Assembly: GCA_009667805.1 (NCBI GenBank)
Contig: CM019063.1
Location: 61,116,881 to 61,180,880 of the forward strand
Direction: 5' to 3'
DNA length: 64,000 bases
Source: Leptobrachium leishanense
Lineage: Eukaryota > Chordata > Amphibia > Anura > Megophryidae
The position numbers and the translations under genes are program-made. The notes under the pieces are model-generated. The model worked only from the letters and a program-made list of their open reading frames with translations, made no database searches and had not been told where the DNA came from. Positions within the stretch are counted from its first letter, which is position 1; the number at the start of each line of letters is the position of its first letter. Shown piece after piece: positions 56,266 to 64,000 of the stretch.

Positions 56266-56470
56266 TATCGAATTACAAGTACACCAGCACTCCAGGGATT
56301 TTTCAAAAAGTTCTGTTTATTTGTCCATAGACATCAACGTTTCGGCTCCTAATATAGAGCCTTCCTCAGAAAAGGCTCTATATTAGGAGCCGAAACGTTG
56401 ATTGTCTATGGACAAATTAAAAGAACTTTTTGAAAAATCCCTGGAGTGCTGGCGTACTTGTAATTCGATA
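56266..56470. repeat. 205-bp near-perfect palindrome with CAACGTTTCGG
   Basis: Arms TCGAATTACAAGTACACCAG...ATCAACGTTTCGGCTCC pair with the inverse at 56380-56470, with centre AATATAGAGCCTTCCTCAGAAAAGGCTCTATATT. It is the third CAACG...CTTCCTCAG copy, here in fold-back form. Confidence 0.9.
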
Positions 56471-56529
56471 TTGATTGGGGCCACTGTTGAAGCACCGGGT
56501 GAAAGAAAACTGTTTGGTGAACCGTGAGT

Positions 56530-56866
56530 AAAGAAACCACAACAGTAGCTAAATTCATTTAGACATAGAGATTTACCAGATTTAACCCTTTAAATGCTTA
56601 CAAACATTTCTTAACCCCTTCAGAAACACTGCAGTTCTTAACCCTTACACAGATTCAATGCTGAGAATCTGTGTAAGGGTTAAGAAATGTTTGTAAGCAT
56701 TTAAAGGGTTAAATCTGGTAAATCTCTATGTCTAAAAGAATTTCGCTGCTGTTGTGGTTTCTTTTATATTTGAATATGTTTGGTGTGCTCTCCTGTTTTG
56801 ATGTATATTATGTCTTGAGATGCACCCGCACTGAAAGCGTAGTTAAGGTTGAGTGCTGCCCCTCTC

Positions 56867-56923
<57 letters not shown>

Positions 56924-57530
56924 GAAATAGGCTCATAAATAAAAAAGGGCAACATTAAGATTTTTCTTACCTGGGGTATTTTTCACTACAGTAAATAAAA
57001 GGAACAAATACCCCCCCTCCCCCAAAAAAACCACTACTATACATTTCGTAATATAATATATATATATATACGAAATGTATAGTAGTGTTTTTTTTTTTTT
57101 TTGGGGGGGGGGTGCATCTCAAGACATAATATACATCAAAACAGGAGGAGAGCACACCAAACATATTGAAATATAAAAGAAACCACAACAGCAGCGACAT
57201 TCATTTAGACATAGAGATTTACCAGATTTAACCCTTTAAATGCTTACAAACATTTCTTAACCCTTACACACATTCTCAGCATTGAATCTGTGTAAGGGTT
57301 AAGAACTGCAGTGTTTCTGAAGGGGTTAAGAAATGTTTGTAAGCATTTAAAGGGTTAAATATATATATATATATATATTACGAAATGTATAGTAGTGTTT
57401 TGTTTTTTTTGGGGGGGGGGGTTTATTTGTTCCTTTTATTTACTGTAGTGAAAAATACCCCAGGTAAAAAAAATCTAAATGTTGCCCTTTTTTATTTATG
57501 AGCCTATTTCTGAATACTATAGATATATAC
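56530..57530. repeat. About 1 kb of nested inverted duplications with TTAA palindromes
   Basis: Two mirror copies of a TTAACCCTTTAAATGC palindrome (56582-56712 and 57228-57357) are flanked by inverse copies of ATGTTTGGTGTGCTCTCCTG...CTTGAGATGCACCC (56775-56827; 57110-57165). They also have inverse copies of AAGGGCAACATT...ACTACAGTAAATAAAAGGAAC (56945-57005; 57430-57500). (AT)n runs sit at the junctions (56869-56922, 57055-57072, 57358-57380). Each half could fold into long hairpins. Confidence 0.85.
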
Positions 57531-58575
57531 ATGTTAAAGAAGACTCCCCCCCCCACACACTCTTATATACTACAATCCCCTCTTTCCCTCTGCGTGCGGC
57601 CCAAATGAGACAGACCCCCCCCCCTCACCTTGGCTGCGGCTGCTCTAGGTTATACTAGTACGGTTAGAGTCGGCTAGTTGACATTTTGCCAGGAAAGAAG
57701 CTCTTTTTTTTTTTTTTTTTTTTTTCACAAAAACTGCCAATTTCTCGCTGCTGGGGATTTGGGATACGGATGATGTCAGCTTGTGTAGATTTCCCCTTGA
57801 GAATACATAATTATTGAACTAATTGTATGAAAAAAACCCCTTTAACTCGAGCTGGCTTTACCTATCAGTATTTTACTTTTTTTTTTTTTTTTGAATTTAT
57901 GTTTTTATTCTTTTTACTCGCAATGCAACACAAAAATAAACCTAATAAATGTTTTTTTCTGCTATAAAATTATTATTTCTTTTTATTGGTTTACGTATCT
58001 AGAGAACACCTCTCGGCATAGTGTTAAACTATACTATATAAACAGCCCCCAGCTTTAGTTTTCTGAGGTAATATTTGAATTGGTTTTTAACAGTTGTTTT
58101 TTTTCCCCCTCCCCTTTTTAAAGAAAAAAATGGTTTGATTGGGTCTTTATGTCCTCCGGCAGTGAAGGCTTTACTAAATGTCTGCTATATACACCATTCT
58201 AATGGAGGTTAAAGGAACGCTTGATTAAAAATAACCCCTGCCCCCCTTACATAACCGGACCGAGGCAGCTGACAGCATCTGCACAATCATTTTATAGCTA
58301 TAATTTGTGTGTGTGTATTAATACTCAGCTCAGGGCTTCCGGAATGCAGAAGTCACTGCGACTTTGAACACAATTTGTGTAGTGCACGTAACTTTAGTAG
58401 TTACAGGATCGGACAAACGACGACAGACGATATCGGATGATCTCACGAAAACGGTTCCAGTGGATGGCCAGCCTTCTACTCCTACTGTTCTGTGTGTTTG
58501 TTATTCTGTCCCACCATTGTACAGCGCTACGGAACATGTTAGCACTTTATAAATACTTCTAACTGTAACTTTGGT
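57531..58575. other. No gene; one known-type motif
   Basis: Poly-C and poly-T runs at 57545-57730, then AT-rich sequence. TTGTACAGCGCTACGGAACATGTTAGCACTTTATAAATA at 58517-58556 is a motif commonly scattered in amphibian genomes (recall). Nothing else supported. Confidence 0.35.
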
Positions 58576-59822
58576 ATGCACCCCTTCTCTAGCGCTCTCG
58601 CCCCCCTCCTGCACACACCTTCTCTTGCGCTCTTAGCCACACCTATGCACACGCCTTCTCTTGCGCTCTCGCCCCTCCTGCGCATACACCTTCTCTTGCT
58701 CTCTCAGCCATCCTGCGCACACACCTTCTTGCGCTCTCGCCCCCTCTTGCGCACACACCTTCTCTTATGCTCTCACCCCTCCTGCACACACACCTTCTCT
58801 TGCGCTCTCACCCTCTCCTGCACACACACCTTCTCTTGCGCTCTCGCCCCTCCTGCGCATACACCTTCTCTTGCTCTCTCAGCCATCCTGCGCACACACC
58901 TTCTTGCGCTCTCGCCCCCTCTTGCGCACACACCTTCTCTTGCGCTCTCACCCTCTCCTGCACACACACCTTCTCTTGCGCTCTCACCCTCTCCTGCACA
59001 CACACACCTTCTTACACTCTCACCCCCTCCTGCACACACCTTCTCTTGCACTCTCGCCCCTCCTGCGCACCTTTTTTGCGCTCTCACCCCCTCCTTTGCA
59101 CACACCTTCTCTTACGCTCTCACCCCCTCCTGCGCACACCTTCTCTTGCGCTTTCACCTCCTCCTGCACACACCTTCTCTTGCGCTTTCACCCCCTCCTG
59201 CACACACCTTCTCTTGCGCACTCACCCCCTCCTGCGCACACACCTTCTTGCGCTCTCACCCCCTCCTGCAAACACTGTCTTACACTCTCACCACCTCCTG
59301 CACACACCTTTTTACGCTCACCCCTCCTGCACACACCTTCTCTTGCGCTCTCACCCCTCCTGCACACACCTTCTCTTGCGCTCTCACCCCCTCCTGTGCA
59401 CACACCTTCTTACGCTCTCACCCCCTCCTGCGCACACACCATCTTCCGCTCTCACCCCTGCCTGCGCACACACCATCTTCCGCTCTCACCCCTGCCTGCG
59501 CACACACCATCTTCCGCTCTCACCCCTGCCTGCGCACGCACCTTCTTCCGCTCTCACCCCTGCCTGCGCACGCACCTTCTTCCGCTCTCACCCCTGCCTG
59601 CGCACACACCATCTTCCGCTCTCACCCCTGCCTGCGCACACACCATCTTCCGCTCTCACCCCTGCCTGCGCACGCACCTTCTTCCGCTCTCACCCCTGCC
59701 TGCGCACGCACCTTCTTCCGCTCTCACCCCTGCCTGCGCACGCACCTTCTTCCGCTCTCACCCCTGCCTGCGCACGCACCTTCTTCCGCTCTCACCCCTG
59801 CCTGCGCACACACCTTCTTCTG
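58576..59822. repeat. 34-bp minisatellite (about 36 units)
   Basis: Degenerate units CACACACCTTCTCTTGCGCTCTCACCCCTCCTG on the left become homogeneous 34-bp units CGCACACACCATCTTCCGCTCTCACCCCTGCCTG from 59430. Two variants (CACACACCATC and CACGCACCTTC) alternate in blocks, a higher-order pattern. The pyrimidine-rich strand is the plus strand. The long open frames are by-products of the period. Confidence 0.95.
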
Positions 59823-59827
59823 ACTGT

Positions 59828-59945
59828 TTGATAAAAATGGGAACTTTATTCAAAATAAAACCATAAAATCAGGTCAAATACCAAAGATTCAACGCGTTTC
59901 GTGATCTATAACCACTTCCTCAGGAATCTCAATGTCCACTGTCCC
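59828..59945. repeat. CAACGCGTTTCG...CTTCCTCAGG repeat, copy 4
   Basis: GGGAACTTTATTCAAAATAAAACC, then TTCAACGCGTTTCGTGATC and CCACTTCCTCAGGAATC. Same layout as 8100, 49030 and 56266. Confidence 0.55.
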
Positions 59946-60489
59946 TTTTCTGCTTTATATAGCCCCCCGTTCACGGCCCGCAGGATTTATTTTCCTCGTT
60001 CTGCTAATTAGCTTTCTACTCCACCCACTTACCTGAAGCTCGGATCCTTCTTTCAGTTTCGATGTCCAATCAGCGTTCGTTATTTCACGCAAACAAACAG
60101 CTGGTATGGTCCATACTATGGGCTCTATTACATTCTTTGCGCAAAAATGCTCACGCAGCTCTATTTTTTGTTTTTGCACACTGCGTTAAACTTTAACGCA
60201 CGTAAATTAACGCTGGTTTTAGAATCCGAGAGCATTTTTTCATTGGTCAAAAAATACCGCTCGTAAAAAAGACGTGCAAAAGCGCGCGCAAATTAACGTT
60301 GCGCGCAGAAATCGGTGTGCGGACTGGTTTTTCTTCATGCAATTCAGCCAATCTGAATTAAGAACCACAATTGTCTCCTGTTCAGTTTTTGCGCCTGTCA
60401 AAATCAATCTGAGTATATATGCTGCAGCAATAATAAAAACTCGCACAACTTCTCAATTTTATTGTTTGGGTATGTGTAGAATGTGTAAC

Positions 60490-61843
60490 CACTGGCGTCG
60501 TAACGTGGGGGCGGGGGGTGCGGCCCGCACCAGGTGACACCCGCCCTTAGGGTGACACCATCACCCTAAGGGCGGGTGTCTCACCCTGCGATGCAGTGTT
60601 CGCTCCCTGTGAGCGTCCGAAGCTATGCAGCTTCGGCGCTCGCCTGGGGGAAACACGTCACCAGCCGAGTTCTCGCGAGATCGCGGCTGGTCACGTGGCT
60701 CCCCCAGACGAGTGCCCAAGCTCCATGCCGCCGGACGCTCAGAGGGAACAGAACACGCGGCGCAGGAGGTGAGCTGGGGGCATTATCCATGAGCTGGGGG
60801 CAATATCCATGAGCTGGGGGCAATATCCATGAGCTGGGGGCAATATCCATGAGCTGGGGGCAATATCAATGAGCTGGGGGCAATATCCATGAGCTAGGGC
60901 ATATCCATGAGCTGGGGGCAATATCCATGAGAGGAGCTGGGGCAGTATATCCATGAGAGGAGCTGGGGCAGTATATCCATGAGAGGAGCTGGGGCAGTAT
61001 ATCCATGAGAGGAGCTGGGGCAATATCCATGAGAGGAGCTGGGGCAATATCCATGAGAGGTGCTGGGGCAATATCCATGAGAGGAGCTGGGGCAATATCC
61101 ATGAGAGGAGCTGGGGCAATATCCATGAGAGGAGCTGGGTCATATCCATGAGAGGAGCTGGGTCATCTCCATGTGTGGCTGGGGCATATCCATGTGTGGC
61201 TGGGGGCAGTATCCATGTGTGGCTGGGGGCAGTATCCATGTGTGGCTGGGGGCAGTATCCATGTGTGGCTGGGGGCAGTATCCATGTGTGGCTGGGGGCA
61301 GTATCCATGTGTGCTGGGGCAGTATCCATGAGAGCTGGGGCAATATCCATGTGTGAGCTGGTCTGGGGCAATATATCTACGTGTGAGCTGGTCTGGGGCA
61401 ATATATCCATATGTGAGCTGGGGCAATATATATCCATGGGTGAGCTGCTGGGGGCAATATATAATTGTGAGCTGGGGCAATATATCCATATGTGAGCTGG
61501 GGGCAATATATCCAGAGCTGCTGGGGGCAATATATATCCAGAGCTGCTGGGGGCAATATATCCAGAGCTGCTGGGGGCAATATATATCCATGTGTGCTTT
61601 CACTGCCTTCGAACAGGCACCGTACTTGCTGGCAGTTGGCAAAAAATTGCGTGAGCATATGAGAGAGCTCCACAGCAATAAACCTCACAGTAATGTGCGC
61701 TGTGTGTATGAGCATTCAGTGTTATATGGGAGTACTGATTTAGGAGTAAGAGTAGTTAAAAAAAATCTGTAAAACTCGGGGGGGGGGGGGTGTGACACCA
61801 TAAGTTACCGCACCGGGTGACACCAACCCTAGTGACGCCACTG
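60490..61843. mobile_element. hAT-like minisatellite element, copy 2
   Basis: Ends CACTGGCGTC and GACGCCACTG with a perfect 8-bp duplication TGTGTAAC (60482-60489, 61844-61851). Terminal hairpin CACCCGCCCTTAGGGTGA / TCACCCTAAGGGCGGGTG (60537-60582). A palindrome-prone block with CACGTCACCAGCC..CTCGCGAGATCGCGGCTGGTCACGTGG lies at 60652-60702. Minisatellite at 60771-61600 and unique tail 61590-61843. It is the inverse of copy 1 at 4730-7212; 1354 bp. Confidence 0.9.
60771..61600. repeat. Minisatellite of 20-, 24-, 23- and about 29-bp phases
   Basis: GAGCTGGGGGCAATATCCAT (20 bp) passes into GAGAGGAGCTGGGGCAATATCCAT (24 bp), then TGTGTGGCTGGGGGCAGTATCCA (23 bp), then longer ATATATCCATATGTGAGCTGG units. 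The unit length changes stepwise along the array. Confidence 0.95.
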
Positions 61844-62222
61844 TGTGTAACTATACTTTCACGTATTTTTTTTTTCGGGCTGGTGTATTTGGTTTCGGCC
61901 AGGACGTTTGCAGTTACCACCAGCTTTTAAAAGACGTTAAAATTCTGCGTGCAATCGTTGTCCGTTAAATTTTGCGTTAAGATTGTAATTCCTTGCGCGT
62001 ACCTGCGCACAAATGCATTTGCGCTCACAATGTTAAGTATGGGACGCGCAAAATACATTACGCTCGCAAATGGTTCACGCAGGTCCACCTGCGTTAGATG
62101 TGAACGTGCATTGTTTGCGCCACATTGTAATACGACGTTCTGCGCGAAGGGTTTTGTCCCTCGCGTTAATGCTTTTTTGCGCACGCGTTAACGTTTGTGC
62201 GAAGAATGTAATAGCGCCCTAT

Positions 62223-63225
62223 GTCTTTAAAAGTCGCAATAATGTGTTACTATTTTTACTGTTAAAAGCAACACTTGCATTTCTATCTCTCTTCATTTAA
62301 TAGATAACACAGAACTAAAAGGCCAGCTTTCAGTATTCGTTCTTCATCTTCAGTATTGTTGCGTGGAGGTTCTGTTTCCGTTCTGTCCTGAATATTCGCT
62401 TTTTTTTCTTCCCACCAAATGGAGCGACACGGGAATCCGGAATATTTGGCTTTCAGGAGGACGTTCCCTTTCCTCACGGCTATGAGAGGTTTCATGGCTG
62501 TGATCCTCTGCCATGTCGTGCGTCTGTTTAATGGGTCATATGAGGGTGGTGAGTCTTACACCAGAGTGCTGCATTCCTGTGTATATTAAAGCAAGAAAAA
62601 GCATCTGAGTCCCTGAACCTCCCTCACTGTCCACCAAGATAAAATTATTCGGTTTTTCCCTCTGTATGTAGTTTGAGGTGTTCATGATTAAACCCATCAC
62701 AAGGCCTACATGAATAATCAAACCGTGGATCTGACAGCAAGATATGCACATTGTGTGTCGCCTACACACCATTAGACATTGTTGTGATGGCCTCGCTCAC
62801 TAGAGTTTATTTATTTATAAAGTATTTTACCAGGAAGGATACATTAAGATTTCTCTCTTTTCAAGTATGTCCTCCTAGTTGTCATCCTACAAGCCAGAGA
62901 AAATGACAAGTCATTTCATGACTGAAGTTGTGATACACAGCAGTGCAAGAAAAATGCCACCACGCAGCATGTAGAATCCATGCGCTGCAGATATGGAGTA
63001 AAATAAGGATTCCCAAGTGACCTTCCTTGATTTCCTTCCAGCAGCATATGAATTATACATTCTTTCCCTGTGCTCCCCTCTGCATGAAATCGTAATATGT
63101 GTCCAGGAAGACATAGCCAATCTGGCAACTCTAAACCAAACGCTTCCCAATAACATTTGGTGCGTCAAACATTCAGAAATGGAAAGAAATAAATGTGGGA
63201 CAGCGCCGCGCTAAAAGGGTTAGGT
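62223..63225. other. No gene; one LINE/SINE-like tail motif
   Basis: TTTATTTATTTATAAAGTATTTTACCAGGAAGGATACATTAAGATTTCTC at 62808-62857 is a dispersed amphibian repeat motif (recall). The rest is unassigned. Confidence 0.35.
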
Positions 63226-64000
63226 GACCGAGACGCTAGGTGGGGTGGGGGGTCGGCCCGCGCCAGGTGACACCAAAGACTTTGATTTTTTGAACCGGCC
63301 GCCGCACTGCTGGTTACTAACTTGAAGTGCGGCGGCCGGTTCAAAATTAAAGTATTTGGTGTCACCCTAAGGCAGTGCCGAGCGTGCTTTTTCCTCCCAG
63401 CGTGCGCCGAAGGATGTTGCCCAGCCCCTCGTTGAGGTCCACCAGCCGTGATCTCATGAGATCGCGGCTGGTGGATCTCAACGAGGGGCCGGGCAACATC
63501 CTTTGGTGCCGGCGCGTGCTGGGAGAAAGAAGCATGCTGTGAGGCAGACCGCGGACAAGAGGATCAAGTGAACTGGGGCCTATATATCCATGGGTGAGCT
63601 GGGGCACTATATATCCATATGTGAGCTGGGGCCCTATATATGCTCATGTGAGCTGGGGCCCTATATATGCTCATGTGAGCTGGGGCACTATATATCCATA
63701 CGTGAGCTGGGGCACTATATATCCATACGTGAGCTGGGGCACTATATATCCGTATGTGAGCTGTGGCAATATATATATCCATGGGTGAGCTGCTGGGGCA
63801 ATATATATCCATGGGTGAGCTGCTGAGGGCAATATATAATTGTGAGCTGGGGCAATATATCCATATGTGAGCTGGGGGTTATATGGCCAGAGCTGCTGGG
63901 GGCAATATATATCCATGTGTGCCTTCACTTTCACGGTCTTCGAACAGGCACAGTGCTTGCTGGCAGTTCGCCAAACTTTGTGTGTGAGCATAGGAGAGAG
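63226..64000. mobile_element. hAT-like minisatellite element, copy 4, cut by window end
   Basis: GGTGGGGTGGGGGGTCGGCC..GCGCCAGGTGACACC parallels copy 2's head; the terminal CACTGGCGTC is diverged. Two large inverted pairs (TTTGAACCGGCCGCCGCACT / AGTGCGGCGGCCGGTTCAAA; GTTGCCCAGCCCCTCGTTGAG / CTCAACGAGGGGCCGGGCAAC) precede a 27-bp minisatellite (GTGAGCTGGGGCACTATATATCCATAC, 63575-63900). The same tail (CTTCGAACAGGCAC..TGCTGGCAGTTCGCC) runs to the end of the window. Confidence 0.75.

Larger units (their letters stand above)
60120..62219. mobile_element. Family B element split by hAT copy 2
   Basis: Left GGGCTCTATTACATTCTTTGC and right GAATGTAATAGCGCCC; TAT at 60117-60119 and 62220-62222. The internal sequence AGAATGTGTAAC|TATACT is interrupted exactly by 60490-61843. 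The copies at 23426 and 26520 are uninterrupted. Confidence 0.85.

Noticed and set aside
58576..59866. Three overlapping plus-strand open frames of 354-415 codons, rich in Ser/Leu/His/Pro
   Set aside because: A 34-bp, stop-poor, pyrimidine-rich minisatellite cycles through all three frames. No domain or splice structure is visible.
60739..61678. Long minus-strand frames (up to 263 codons)
   Set aside because: Minisatellite artefact within the hAT-like element, the same as in copy 1.

Overview
The window looks like a vertebrate, most probably anuran amphibian, genome segment made almost entirely of nested mobile DNA. I found no host protein-coding gene, rRNA or tRNA. The frog call is an inference from the repeat content: long-TIR Tc1 elements, an Uribo-type piggyBac with many TTAA MITEs, Harbinger-type MITEs starting GGCTGGGGTCAGAC, hAT elements starting TAGRGATG or CAGGGCCGGCC, CR1-type and RTE LINEs, and Helitrons ending in CTAG. 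There is no operon logic. 'How genes work together' here means transposons supplying or lacking enzymes and inserting into one another.

Layout. 1-7.4 kb: a Harbinger-type MITE, then one old minus-strand Tc1 element (1744-7286) split by a LINE, a Helitron and a 2.5 kb hAT-like element filled with a 21/30-bp minisatellite. 8.9-16 kb: Harbinger and hAT elements and two solo LTRs, two of these elements carrying piggyBac-like MITEs. 16.4-25 kb: copies of a 'CAGGGTTATTCAAAGAGA' element (called family F), one holding a second Helitron, and a second minisatellite-bearing hAT. 26.2-29.0 kb: a 3-bp-TSD element split by a 2.1 kb Harbinger-type element that encodes a spliced MADF/BESS-type DNA-binding protein (about 339 aa) but no transposase. 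29.5-34.5 kb: a complete piggyBac element with an intact 608-aa transposase, itself inside an older relative. 35-48 kb: an RTE/BovB-like LINE tail, a 2.1 kb hAT, a 184-189 bp satellite and two related LTR-like elements. 50.9-55.7 kb: a CR1-type LINE cut by a piggyBac MITE (with another nested inside) and by an intact Tc1 element (344-aa DDE transposase). 56-60 kb: fold-back palindromes and a 34-bp minisatellite. 60.1-64 kb: another 3-bp-TSD element split by a third minisatellite hAT copy, and a fourth copy cut by the window end.

Three coding units look intact: the piggyBac transposase, the Tc1 transposase in the LINE, and the MADF/BESS gene. All other long open frames are minisatellite artefacts or transposon debris.

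The most unusual signal is a group of four hAT-like elements with two kinds of termini. All carry the same expanding 'GAGCTGGGGCAATATATCCATG' minisatellite next to a palindrome. Insertion is proven at two loci by exact 8-bp duplications, with paralogous empty sites for one. The second is the transposase-less Harbinger element carrying only a DNA-binding partner gene.
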